A stretch of 64,000 bases of DNA from Rikenellaceae bacterium (GTDB lineage: Bacteria; Bacteroidota; Bacteroidia; Bacteroidales; Rikenellaceae). Shown piece by piece: positions 33,262 through 41,069 of this stretch. Numbering within the stretch: position 1 is the first letter of the stretch; the number at the start of each line of letters is the position of its first letter. Location of the stretch: assembly GCA_015060045.1 (NCBI GenBank), contig SUZH01000010.1, forward strand, positions 1 to 64,000, given 5' to 3'. The notes under the pieces were generated by a model that saw only the letters and a list, made by a program, of their open reading frames with translations, ran no database searches and had not been told where the DNA came from. Position numbers and translations under genes: made by a program.

Positions 33262-34848
33262 TTAGAATGAGGTTGTCAGCAGAAAGTTTACACCCGTGTA
33301 TGCAGGCGAGTAACGACATACACCACCCGAGCAGATGTAGCCGGCACGATTGCGGCCGTAGCTCAACTGCAGGCGCGTGCGGTTCTTCGACCAGCTTACA
33401 CCACCGTTGTAGTAGTTGGTGTCGGTCTCGCCGAGGTTGTACATGTCGCTGAAGTAGAAGCTCCACATCGGGGCAAAGCTATACTCTACCAAGCCGGCTA
33501 CCCAATCACCCTCGTAGTCGTTCGAGAGGAGGTATTGAGCCTCTACGCGCAACGAGTGCTTGCGGTTGAACTTATAGGTGAAGTCGCCCACGAAGATATT
33601 CGAGGCGTAGGTCTCCTCGTCCCAACCGTGGTTGGGATTCCACTCCTGACGCGAGAAGAGGAAGGTGGTCTTGACCTTCTTGCTCCACTGGCGCTCCACG
33701 TCGAAATTCAGATCCTGCCACAAGAGGTTGCGCTTGCCCGTGTTTTGGTCAGCGTTCAGCATGTAATAGGTCGAATAGTTGACGTGGAAATTCCAATAGC
33801 GGTAGCGGCTTTCGGTGCTACGCAACGAGTAGGCCAAATCAACCTGACCGCCCAGCTCACCCTCGACATTGACCTGATACGGATTCAGGTTGGCCAACAT
33901 ATAGGTATATTGGCGCGTCAAGGCGGGGAGGTAGTTCATCGTGTTGTTGATGCCCATGTTGTAGATCGAAATGTGCGTGCCCATGTGCTCCAGGCGACGG
34001 AACATACCCATTGCACTGAAGTTGCCATGGCTGTAACCGATCTCACCCAAAAAGGCCGTTCCCTTCTCGGCGGCAATAGCGCTACTATTAGCCATGTCGT
34101 TGCCACGGGCTGCATACTCTCCGCGCAGCGAAAAGCCTTTGTAGCCAAAGTTCAGGCGACCCGAGTAGAGCTGCACGTTCTTCTTTTGGCCCATCTCCTC
34201 GAGGAGCTCATCGAGGAGTTCGTCCTCGCCATTGAAATCCTCCATGCGGTTGACGAAGCTACCCTCCAGCGAAAGCAGCATCTCGTCCATGCGGAACATA
34301 TCGGCCAGCGAAAGGCTCAAATCGGCGCCCATCACCCAGGTGTCCGAATAGCTCGTGTTCAGGCGCTGACGACCACCGAGGGCCTTGATCTGACCCCACT
34401 GACCCAGGCGACCGATGACACGACCACCCTCAATCGAGTTGTTGATACCCAGCTGACGGTCCTCGAACGAGCGGAATACCAGTCCGTTACCGAATTGGTC
34501 GTAAACGTCACCCACCAAGATCTCATAATTCTTGTCGGCCCACTGGATATACTTCGAGAGGAAGAATTTGCAGTCTCCGTAGCCCAGATCGTTAAAACCG
34601 AGCTGTACGGGGAGGAATGCATTACCCTGTACGCCTACCGAAAAACGCCCCAGCGTATAATCCAATTTGAGGAAGTTGTGCGAACCGAATTTCTCGATCG
34701 GCTCCTCGCCAATCTTCGAGTCGTCGACATAATAGATCGAGTTCGACTCCAAGCTTGCAGCTAACTGGCCTCGCTTGCCGATACGGATCTGTGCCGAGAG
34801 CGACGAGATCGCAAAGACTGCTACCAAAAGTAAAAGAATGCGTTTCAT
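33262..34848 (-). CDS. DUF6029-like outer-membrane beta-barrel protein
   Basis: A 528-residue exported protein with a signal peptide ending at LSAQ. The body is made of alternating amphipathic strands with aromatic girdles (NFLKLDYTLGRFSVGVQGNAF, YYNGGVSWSKNRTRLQLSYGRNRAG) and ends in a terminal Phe (LLTTSF), the mark of BAM-assembled barrels. The motif GNGLVFRSFEDRQLGINNSIEG resembles DUF6029 proteins of Bacteroidales. It has two cysteines near the end (CSGGVC), placed close to the last hairpin. It lies 6 nt after the TlpA-like gene and 23 nt before omp28, so the three are probably co-translated. Confidence 0.8.
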   Translation of the reverse strand: MKRILLLLVAVFAISSLSAQIRIGKRGQLAASLESNSIYYVDDSKIGEEPIEKFGSHNFLKLDYTLGRFSVGVQGNAFLPVQLGFNDLGYGDCKFFLSKYIQWADKNYEILVGDVYDQFGNGLVFRSFEDRQLGINNSIEGGRVIGRLGQWGQIKALGGRQRLNTSYSDTWVMGADLSLSLADMFRMDEMLLSLEGSFVNRMEDFNGEDELLDELLEEMGQKKNVQLYSGRLNFGYKGFSLRGEYAARGNDMANSSAIAAEKGTAFLGEIGYSHGNFSAMGMFRRLEHMGTHISIYNMGINNTMNYLPALTRQYTYMLANLNPYQVNVEGELGGQVDLAYSLRSTESRYRYWNFHVNYSTYYMLNADQNTGKRNLLWQDLNFDVERQWSKKVKTTFLFSRQEWNPNHGWDEETYASNIFVGDFTYKFNRKHSLRVEAQYLLSNDYEGDWVAGLVEYSFAPMWSFYFSDMYNLGETDTNYYNGGVSWSKNRTRLQLSYGRNRAGYICSGGVCRYSPAYTGVNFLLTTSF

Positions 34849-34854
34849 TACAGG

Positions 34855-35352
34855 TTACTTTTTCTGCTTGTTGAGCTTGAGAATCTTCTCGAAGAGCGCC
34901 TCCTCGCTACCCGGGGTATAACCCGAGTGCGAAGCAACGATATTACCGTTGGCGTCTACGACAAACGATTGGGGCGTGAGCGACACGTTCATGGCACGTT
35001 TCAGTGCCTGGTTGTCGTCAAAGAGGCAGATGAACTCCCAACCGCGTGCTTTCGAGATGGCTTTTGCGCTCGCTTTGAGGCGGGCATCGTCGGTCGATAC
35101 GGCGATAACTACAAAATCAGCCTCCTCGCGCCACTCCTCCAGGGCATCGTTGATTGCGTTCAGCTCCTGAATACAAGGCTTGCAGGCAATCGACCAATAG
35201 GAGATAATAGCGGGTTTGCCGCCGGCGACTTCGCGCATCGAAATCATTTTACCCTCGGCATTCTCCACCATCAAATCGGGGAGTTGCTGTGCCGAAACGG
35301 CAGTCACGGCCATGAAGGCACACAACAGACTCAAAAGTTTCTTCATAATCAC
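34855..35352 (-). CDS. TlpA-like thioredoxin, periplasmic
   Basis: A 165-residue protein with a signal peptide ending at VSAQ; the start could be the first or third codon (MIMKK). The thioredoxin fold is clear: PAIISYWSIACKPCIQELNAI with active-site C-KP-C, ADFVVIAVSTDDAR, and the cis-Pro strand SLTPQSFVVDANGNIV. TlpA/ResA-type proteins reduce or exchange disulfides in the cell envelope. The neighbours are an OM barrel and an Omp28 lipoprotein that also carries a CxxC, so it may serve them. Confidence 0.9.
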   Translation of the reverse strand: MIMKKLLSLLCAFMAVTAVSAQQLPDLMVENAEGKMISMREVAGGKPAIISYWSIACKPCIQELNAINDALEEWREEADFVVIAVSTDDARLKASAKAISKARGWEFICLFDDNQALKRAMNVSLTPQSFVVDANGNIVASHSGYTPGSEEALFEKILKLNKQKK

Positions 35353-35386
35353 TAAATGCTGTGGATACTCCTATCCTAATAAAATA

Positions 35387-35429
35387 ACCGCAAGGAGGAG
35401 TCCCCTCGCGGGAACTCCTCGATTGCGGT
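35387..35429 (-). terminator. Intra-operon hairpin, possible attenuator or weak terminator
   Basis: Three stacked stems (35387-35393 with 35423-35429; 35395-35401 with 35414-35420; CCC with GGG) lie between the large lipoprotein gene and the TlpA-like gene. On the minus strand a T-rich stretch follows. It may lower expression of the distal genes. Confidence 0.55.
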
Positions 35430-35441
35430 GTGAATGTGCAA

Positions 35442-38303
35442 TTATTTGCGGGCCTGAAGCTTCTTCTGCTGCTTCTCAGCCATTGCCTTGAGGTTGGCCT
35501 CAACCTGCTCGGCCGTGAACTGCTTTGCATTGAGCTTCTTGAACTCAACCTTCTGCGTCGCAGCCTTGAGCGGCGTCAAGCTCTTCGACATATCCTTCGC
35601 GGGTGCATAAACGGCACCGTTAGCCGACTTGATCTGCTGGAACTGCTTGTTGGCAGCAAAGGCAGCGGCAGCGCGACGAACAGCTGCGGTGTTAACCGTC
35701 TGCTCGACGGCCTCACCCGACTTGCGCGTCAGTACTACGTCGCCGAAGTTCTGCGTCTCGAAGAAACCAAGCTGACCATACGAATCGTAAACGACGTTGG
35801 GGTAGTAGGTCGTGCCCTCATGCTCGAACGACTTGATGGTGATGGTGTTGCCATCGGCCGATACCTCTACGGGGATGTTGTGCCATGCCGTTACATCGTC
35901 GTTCTTCGTCGGATCCAGCGGTGTGTAGAGTGCCGTGCTGGTCTCGGCGTTGGCACCAACCAGGTAGTAAGCCGAACCGCTCGTCCAAGACGTCAGCGGA
36001 GCAACGCGGTTGATGTTGACGGGGATGAAGAGCGAACCATCCTCGGCAACCTGCAGGAACCACTTCGGACCGAAGTCGTAGAACATGACATCAACGGTCG
36101 ACGAGTTGTAACCCGACGTGTCGATGAACAGATCCCACGGTCTTGCGTGACGCAGGGGCGAGTACTGAGCCGAGTAGCTGCTGATATCGAAGCCCCAACC
36201 GGTGCAGAGTACACGGTTCTGACCACGGGTCTTGGCGTTGAAGTGGGCAGCCTGCTCCTTGAACTGAGCATAGTATGCGTCGGTCTGCTCCTTCGAAACA
36301 CCGTTATCCTCATAGATCTGGTATACCTCCTCGGTCAGCGTCTCGGGATAGGTTACATCGCCGATAACAACGTCACACGAAAGTGCCGTCTCGTTAACCC
36401 ACGAGTACGAACCGGTCTGCCAATCATACTGCTGCTTCTTTACGGTAGCCGTAGCGGTCCACGTACCGGCGAGCGAGGTGAAGTACTCCGACTCAATGCG
36501 CTCGGCGTCAGGAATGCTGCCCGACCAAGCGTCAGCCCAAGCGATACCATCCTCCGAATCGGGGTTGCTCGGACGACCCTCCGAGTTCCAGCCCATAACG
36601 GCCAGACGGGTCTGAGCCTCCTCGCGCGAGTCGAACTCTACCAAAAGACCCTCAGCCGAGTTGATAGCCTCGATCTCATCATACGAGAAGTCGGCATAGC
36701 CCTTGTTCGACGAAATAATGTCGCTGTAGGTCGAGTAGTTCAACTCCTGATTGAACTCACGTACGTAGTTGCAAGCGTAGCTGGCCTCTACAACGGGGAT
36801 CTTCGAAACGTTCTTCACGTTGAAGCGAGCCGAGAAAGCCGACGTGGGCTCCAGGGCGGTAACCTCGATAACGGGAGCTTCGATGGTGTAGTCCGGCATC
36901 TGGAAGGTGATCTGAGCAAAGCTCTGAGCCGAAGGATCGGCCTCGAGTACGTTCTCACCGTACATCTCATCGTAAACCTCCTTGCCGTCCATCGCTACTA
37001 CGAAGGCGTGGTAAACATTACCCGGATTGATCTCCCAGAAGAAATCCGACAGAGCAACCTGCATCGGTACCGTACCGGGAACCGAGTAGGTACCTACAAC
37101 CATCGAGGCGAAATACGAGGTTACGAACCACTGCAGGTACTCTTCGTGACCCTCCAGATAGGTGTCGAGAATCTGCTGATAGGTGGCGTGGTCCATCAGG
37201 GCCAACGTATACATGAAGGGACGATTCTTCTCATCGGGGATGAAGTTAACTACACCGTTGTGGGGCGTCAGATCGGCTACCGAAAGGTTCACCTTACCCT
37301 GGTAGGGCTTGGGCTGATCGGTAACGGTCAGGATGCGCTGGTGCCATGCACCCTCCTCCCAGTAGGGATCCTGCTCGGGAAAATCGGGCGTTTCACCCCA
37401 CGACCAAGCCATCACAGCGTCGCTGTAGCTCATCATGTCGAAGGGGAACTCGTAGTAACCCATGCCCCAACCGTAGGGATGCTCACACATGCCGGCCTCC
37501 GACATGATCAGGTAGAGCGGCTCACCCGGAGCAACGAAGTCCCAGTAGTAGTTGGCCTCACCCGTCCACTCGTCGAAAATGAGCTGGCCGTTGGCGTCAC
37601 GTACCCAACGCGTATCGTTGTTGATGTTGAGCACCGTGTCACGGCGGATCATGTAACCCGGATAAACCTCGTCGTTGAGCTCCAGGAAGCTGATGTCGGC
37701 ACTTGCACCAAACCAGGTGTTACCCTTGATCTTCGAGTTGTACATGGCCATGTTCGTAACACCCCACTTAACGACTTTACCCTTTTCGGCAACCGATGCG
37801 GGGAACTTGACGTTCACCTCGAAACCATCCGAGTGGGTGCGGAAAACGGTTACGTCGTCCGTGTAGTCGATCGTCGTGAAGGGAACGGTGATAACCTCAC
37901 CATAATACTCCTCAACGATCGCATCGTCGAACTTGTCCTGAGCCGGCAGGCACTTGGCGGCTACATAGAGTACATAGTCGGTCAAACCAACCATGCCCGA
38001 CTGACCATCCAGCGTGATCTTGGTCTCGGCAGCGGGCCACTCCACGATGGTACCCTCGGCGAAGATTTCGGTCTCCGAAGGAGTTGCCTCCTCGGGCGAG
38101 AGCAGTACCCATGCGTACTCTGAAATGTCATTGGTCGAAACGGTGAACTCGGCCGAATTCCATGCCGTCGAGGCACCCTCAACCGATACCATCGGCTGCG
38201 GGATAAACGGAGTCGTCGTCTCATCGTCCGAACATGCGGTGAAACCTGCTCCTACAAAAGCAAGAGCCGTGATCCACAGCAAATTACGTAAAAATAAACG
38301 CAT
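35442..38303 (-). CDS. Very large surface lipoprotein of unknown function
   Basis: A 953-residue lipoprotein, first gene of a four-gene operon. The lipobox is FTAC followed by SDDE, a strong surface-export signal. I do not recognise a family. The first 450 residues look like fibronectin-III or Ig-like modules (AEFTVSTNDISEYAWVLLSPEEA; DGFEVNVKFPASVAEKGKVVKWGV). The middle contains a lipocalin-like start (SLAGTWTATATVKKQQYDW). The last 80 residues change character completely: a Lys/Ala/Gln-rich tail (VKTAAVRR-like, then EANLKAMAEKQQKKLQARK) that is probably helical. No catalytic motif is visible. The Omp28, DUF6029 and TlpA-like partners suggest a surface complex. Confidence 0.8.
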   Translation of the reverse strand: MRLFLRNLLWITALAFVGAGFTACSDDETTTPFIPQPMVSVEGASTAWNSAEFTVSTNDISEYAWVLLSPEEATPSETEIFAEGTIVEWPAAETKITLDGQSGMVGLTDYVLYVAAKCLPAQDKFDDAIVEEYYGEVITVPFTTIDYTDDVTVFRTHSDGFEVNVKFPASVAEKGKVVKWGVTNMAMYNSKIKGNTWFGASADISFLELNDEVYPGYMIRRDTVLNINNDTRWVRDANGQLIFDEWTGEANYYWDFVAPGEPLYLIMSEAGMCEHPYGWGMGYYEFPFDMMSYSDAVMAWSWGETPDFPEQDPYWEEGAWHQRILTVTDQPKPYQGKVNLSVADLTPHNGVVNFIPDEKNRPFMYTLALMDHATYQQILDTYLEGHEEYLQWFVTSYFASMVVGTYSVPGTVPMQVALSDFFWEINPGNVYHAFVVAMDGKEVYDEMYGENVLEADPSAQSFAQITFQMPDYTIEAPVIEVTALEPTSAFSARFNVKNVSKIPVVEASYACNYVREFNQELNYSTYSDIISSNKGYADFSYDEIEAINSAEGLLVEFDSREEAQTRLAVMGWNSEGRPSNPDSEDGIAWADAWSGSIPDAERIESEYFTSLAGTWTATATVKKQQYDWQTGSYSWVNETALSCDVVIGDVTYPETLTEEVYQIYEDNGVSKEQTDAYYAQFKEQAAHFNAKTRGQNRVLCTGWGFDISSYSAQYSPLRHARPWDLFIDTSGYNSSTVDVMFYDFGPKWFLQVAEDGSLFIPVNINRVAPLTSWTSGSAYYLVGANAETSTALYTPLDPTKNDDVTAWHNIPVEVSADGNTITIKSFEHEGTTYYPNVVYDSYGQLGFFETQNFGDVVLTRKSGEAVEQTVNTAAVRRAAAAFAANKQFQQIKSANGAVYAPAKDMSKSLTPLKAATQKVEFKKLNAKQFTAEQVEANLKAMAEKQQKKLQARK

Positions 38304-38634
38304 AATTAATAAATATTAAAGTGAATAAAAGTGAATTTTTTTGTGGTAATTCAAGGCGCAAGGTACGAAAAAAAATAAGAAAATGAGATTTTTAGGCGGT
38401 GGATTTACTAAAAAATATCAAATACTTACATTTTGTCAGTTGTGTTGTGACAGATTGTGCAAAATTAAACATATTGACCAAATAAATATACGAATCGGTA
38501 AAATCGGATAGTCTCTGAATGAGAGTTAGTAAGATAATAAATATTAGAAGAATATAAATTACCGATAATCAGCAAAATATAGTTAAATCGAATTGCTCTT
38601 TACGCGCTGTGGCAAGGCTCGAATTAACAAAATA
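38304..38634. other. AT-rich intergenic region, 331 nt
   Basis: No open frame or RNA gene is visible. It probably holds the promoter of the minus-strand large-lipoprotein operon. The best -7 candidate is TAATTTTG on the minus strand (38460-38467), without a clear TTTG at the right distance. It would leave a leader of about 150 nt. Confidence 0.4.
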
Positions 38635-38671
38635 AGAGAGCCTGCCTGATGAAAAATCAGGCAGGCTCTCT
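38635..38671. terminator. Strong terminator downstream of the tRNA genes
   Basis: A perfect 16-bp stem (38635-38650 with 38656-38671) and loop GAAAA, only 3 nt from the 3' end of the first tRNA. Confidence 0.88.
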
Positions 38672-38674
38672 TTG

Positions 38675-38748
<74 letters not shown>

Positions 38749-38766
38749 TGCTTTTGTTAAGCGGTG

Positions 38767-38774
38767 CAAAGATA
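38767..38774 (-). promoter_or_regulatory. Probable -7 box for the first tRNA
   Basis: TATCTTTG on the minus strand, 19 nt upstream of the tRNA 5' end. No TTTG at ideal spacing. Confidence 0.45.
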
Positions 38775-38780
38775 ATGAAA

Positions 38781-38811
38781 ATTCAAAATTTAGAATTCAA
38801 AATTCAAAATT
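38781..38811. repeat. Three short copies of ATTCAAAATT
   Basis: Copies at 38781-38790, 38795-38804 and 38802-38811 (the last two overlap by 3 nt). A local AT-rich repeat between the two tRNA genes; no function evident. Confidence 0.7.
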
Positions 38812-38867
38812 ATTTTGGATTCACGGCTTTGAATCGGGGTTATCTGCACAAAAAGAGCGATAAAAAA

Positions 38868-38891
38868 AGCGACAACCTAAAAAGTTGCCGC
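38868..38891 (-). terminator. Terminator of the second tRNA
   Basis: An 8-bp stem with one G-U pair (38868-38875 with 38884-38891), followed on the minus strand by seven T. It lies 6 nt after the tRNA, so the two tRNAs are probably separate transcripts. Confidence 0.8.
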
Positions 38892-38896
38892 CTTCG

Positions 38897-38970
38897 TAGC
38901 GAGAGAGAGACTTGAACTCTCGACCTTCGGATTATGAATCCGACGCTCTAACCAGCTGAGCTATCTCGCC
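38897..38970 (-). tRNA. tRNA with anticodon CAT (Met or Ile2), canonical
   Basis: A 74-nt cloverleaf: acceptor GGCGAGA/TCTCGCT with a G-U pair at 1-72, D-stem GCTC/GAGC, anticodon stem TCGGA/TCCGA with loop TTCATAA (anticodon CAT), and perfect T-arm GAGAG-TTCAAGT-CTCTC. CCA is not encoded. It lacks the initiator features of a GGG/CCC anticodon stem. One of the two CAT tRNAs here is likely elongator Met and the other could be Ile2. Confidence 0.92.
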
Positions 38971-38989
38971 ATTGCTCTTAAAGCGAGTG

Positions 38990-39020
38990 CAAAGATAAGT
39001 CAAAAATCCGTTTGTGCAAA
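38990..39020 (-). promoter_or_regulatory. Consensus promoter of the second tRNA
   Basis: On the minus strand TTTG (39017-39020), 19 nt, TATCTTTG (38990-38997): full match, 20 nt upstream of the tRNA 5' end. Confidence 0.82.
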
Positions 39021-39114
39021 ATCTTTTGCGGAAAAAATTGAAAATTTCCTTTGTCGTTGCTCCTTTGGTATTGATTTTGAAACGGGTAGCCTATGAATCT
39101 TTTTTAATGTGCAG

Positions 39115-39783
39115 ATGGAAATTTCGCTTCGTGATTGGCTGATTCGGACGGTTCATTGGTTGCGGGTGGTGGCCGGCGTGGTGTTATTGGTCGCCTTTTC
39201 GTGGGAGATACTCGAAGGGCATGGCGGACGTCTGTCGCCGATGTATCTCGATGTGCAGCTGGCGGTCTGCCTGCTCTTCTTGCTCGATTATCTGCTCAAT
39301 CTTCTTTTTACAGATCATCCGTGGCGCTATGCGCGACAGAATTGGCTCTATCTGTTCTGTTCGATTCCCTGGCTGAACCTGGTTGAGTGGGGTGGGGTGG
39401 TGTTGCCACGTGGCTGGTCGATGGGGGTGGGGTTGTTGCCGATTGCCGTGATTGTGATGGCGGTCTATATCCTGTTGGAGTGGATCGATCATCGGCGCAT
39501 CCATCGGCTCTTCTTTACCTATCTGGTCGGCACACTGCTCTTTACCTACCTGGCGGCGCTCATCTTCTACGATTTCGAGGGTGCTGCATCCGGCCAGCTT
39601 GATAACTTTGGCGATGCGCTTTGGTGGGCAGGGGCGAATCTCTCCACGGCCGGATCCTCCATTATCCCTACGACGTCGGTTGGTAAGGTGCTTTCGGTTA
39701 TGCTTCCGATGGCAGGCATGTTGTTCCTGCCGATCTTTACCACTTATATTATGGAACAATATAAAAAGAGGGATCATTCGTGA
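39115..39783 (+). CDS. Potassium-channel-like membrane protein with altered filter
   Basis: A 222-residue membrane protein; an upstream in-frame GTG (39109) is possible but the ATG is preferred. It has four or five hydrophobic segments (about 14-32, 43-63, 74-92, 97-118, 127-147), a pore-helix-like segment (FGDALWWAGANLS) and a last helix (VGKVLSVMLPMAGMLFLPIFTTYI). The arrangement matches the ion-channel (Ion_trans_2) family. The selectivity filter, normally TVGYGD, reads TAGSSI in STAGSSIIPTTSVGK. Ion selectivity therefore cannot be assumed. It may be a degenerate channel or one specific for other cations. Confidence 0.7.
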   Translation: MEISLRDWLIRTVHWLRVVAGVVLLVAFSWEILEGHGGRLSPMYLDVQLAVCLLFLLDYLLNLLFTDHPWRYARQNWLYLFCSIPWLNLVEWGGVVLPRGWSMGVGLLPIAVIVMAVYILLEWIDHRRIHRLFFTYLVGTLLFTYLAALIFYDFEGAASGQLDNFGDALWWAGANLSTAGSSIIPTTSVGKVLSVMLPMAGMLFLPIFTTYIMEQYKKRDHS

Positions 39784-39818
39784 CTTTCGTGTGAAGAAAT
39801 GTGGATGAAAGAGGTGTA

Positions 39819-39846
39819 TATATTTGTAACTAAATTTGTATATTTG
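39819..39846 (+). promoter_or_regulatory. Cluster of -7-like boxes before the OM barrel gene
   Basis: TATATTTG (39819-39826), TAAATTTG (39831-39838) and TATATTTG (39839-39846) lie in tandem, none with a perfectly spaced TTTG. The last is 22 nt before the preferred ATG. Confidence 0.4.
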
Positions 39847-39868
39847 TTCCAAATTAACCTTATGCACG

Positions 39869-40516
39869 ATGATGAAGAGAACGCTCCTGGGCTGGTTGAT
39901 GCTGTTGGTTACCTTGCCTGTTATTGCTCAAACCGAATCCGAATCGACTGAAATTCTGCCCGCTAAGATGCGTGTGGATTTTACGTTGCGCATTGGTTGC
40001 TATTTTCCCGAAGCGACCTTTGCACCCACGCCTTATGGTATGACGCAACATGGCGAGTATCGTAACAATTACTCGGTGAGTGCCGGTTTTGAGGTGGATG
40101 TTTATTGCTGGAAGCAACTCTTTGTCGGTGTCGCTCCCGAGGTGATGCATGCAAGTGGTGTCTATGAGCGTGAGACGGTGACGGGCGAGTACAGCCGTAA
40201 AACAAAACGAACATCGGCCATTTTGCCGCTATTGGTGGGTTGTGATTGGGTGTTGCATGAGAAAGTACATCTTTTACCCGCGGCCGGATGTGCGTTCAAT
40301 TATGTGTTTTCGGGTAGCGATGCCTATCGTAGTTCTCATGGCCAGGAGATCGTCTCCAAGTTGAAAGACTTAAATGATATTGATCAAGTCGGGTGGAGTT
40401 GGTTGATCAATGCCGACGCTCAAATTGATGAGTTGATGCTTGGTATACAATATGCTATCGGCTTGGATGATAGTTCGCCTGATTATTGGGTCGTTCGTGT
40501 CGGTTGGCGATTCTAA
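39869..40516 (+). CDS. Small outer-membrane beta-barrel protein
   Basis: A 215-residue exported protein. The start is placed at MMKRTLLGWL, giving a signal peptide ending at VIAQ; an earlier in-frame ATG would add a stretch covering the promoter. Alternating strands (MRVDFTLRIGCYFPEA, YSVSAGFEVDVYCWKQLFVGVAPEV, YWVVRVGWRF) and the terminal Phe fit an 8-strand barrel of the PorT/OmpW-like type common in Bacteroidota. No partner is in the same transcript. The function is unknown. Confidence 0.72.
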   Translation: MMKRTLLGWLMLLVTLPVIAQTESESTEILPAKMRVDFTLRIGCYFPEATFAPTPYGMTQHGEYRNNYSVSAGFEVDVYCWKQLFVGVAPEVMHASGVYERETVTGEYSRKTKRTSAILPLLVGCDWVLHEKVHLLPAAGCAFNYVFSGSDAYRSSHGQEIVSKLKDLNDIDQVGWSWLINADAQIDELMLGIQYAIGLDDSSPDYWVVRVGWRF

Positions 40517-40534
40517 CCGTGTCCTGAGAATATA

Positions 40535-40570
40535 AAGAAAGCCCGATCGCTGTTGCGATCGGGCTTTCTT
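40535..40570. terminator. Bidirectional terminator between the OM barrel gene and mscL
   Basis: A perfect 16-bp stem (40535-40550 with 40555-40570) and loop TGTT, between convergent genes. Confidence 0.92.
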
Positions 40571-40587
40571 GTGCGAAATGCAGAGGA

Positions 40588-41031
40588 TTACTTCTTCTCC
40601 TTCAGCAGGTCGCGGATCTCGGTCAGCAGCTCCTGATCCAGGGTCGGCTTCGGCTCCTCGGGTGCAGGTGCCGGAGCAGCCTCTTCCTCCTTCTTCTTCA
40701 TGTTCATGAGTTTGTTCATGCCCTTGACCATCAGGAAGACGCAGAGGGCCAGGATCGTGAAGTCAACGCACTGCTGGATGAATGCGCCATAGTTCCACGT
40801 GATGGCCGGAATGGCTGCCGTCGTGTCGGTGGCCTCGACAGCCTCCTTAATCACGACGTTGAGCTTCGAGAAGTCCGTGTTGCCGAGCATAGCGCCGATC
40901 GGGGGCATCAGGATGTCGTTCACGAGCGACGTGACGATCTTACCAAATGCACCACCGATGATTACACCGACAGCCATGTCCATGACGTTGCCCTTCAGAG
41001 CAAACTCCTTAAATTCTTTCAAAAATGCCAT
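40588..41031 (-). CDS. mscL: Large-conductance mechanosensitive channel
   Basis: A 147-residue inner-membrane channel that opens under hypo-osmotic stress. It has the conserved N-terminus and TM1 ([40 protein letters not shown]), a periplasmic loop, TM2 ([23 protein letters not shown]), and a cytoplasmic tail with an Ala/Pro/Glu linker and C-terminal helix ([14 protein letters not shown]). It lies 38 nt downstream of the carboxyltransferase gene on the same strand and may be partly co-transcribed with it. Confidence 0.97.
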   Translation of the reverse strand: MAFLKEFKEFALKGNVMDMAVGVIIGGAFGKIVTSLVNDILMPPIGAMLGNTDFSKLNVVIKEAVEATDTTAAIPAITWNYGAFIQQCVDFTILALCVFLMVKGMNKLMNMKKKEEEAAPAPAPEEPKPTLDQELLTEIRDLLKEKK

Positions 41032-41069
41032 TGTTTTCTCGTTTTTTTAGTGTTTGGATTTAGTTTTAA

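Noticed and set aside
33239..33466. A 76-codon N-terminal extension of the Omp28 frame
   Set aside because: It would overlap the DUF6029 coding sequence. The lipoprotein signal begins at 33238.
35430..38123. An 897-codon open frame on the plus strand, antisense to the large lipoprotein gene
   Set aside because: It lacks a signal peptide, domain signatures and a promoter. The minus-strand frame has a lipobox and protein-like composition. Long antisense frames arise here from the strongly biased codon use.
38781..38811. The ATTCAAAATT repeats as a CRISPR or regulatory array
   Set aside because: Three copies, AT-rich, partly overlapping and without spacers. Treated as simple repeat.
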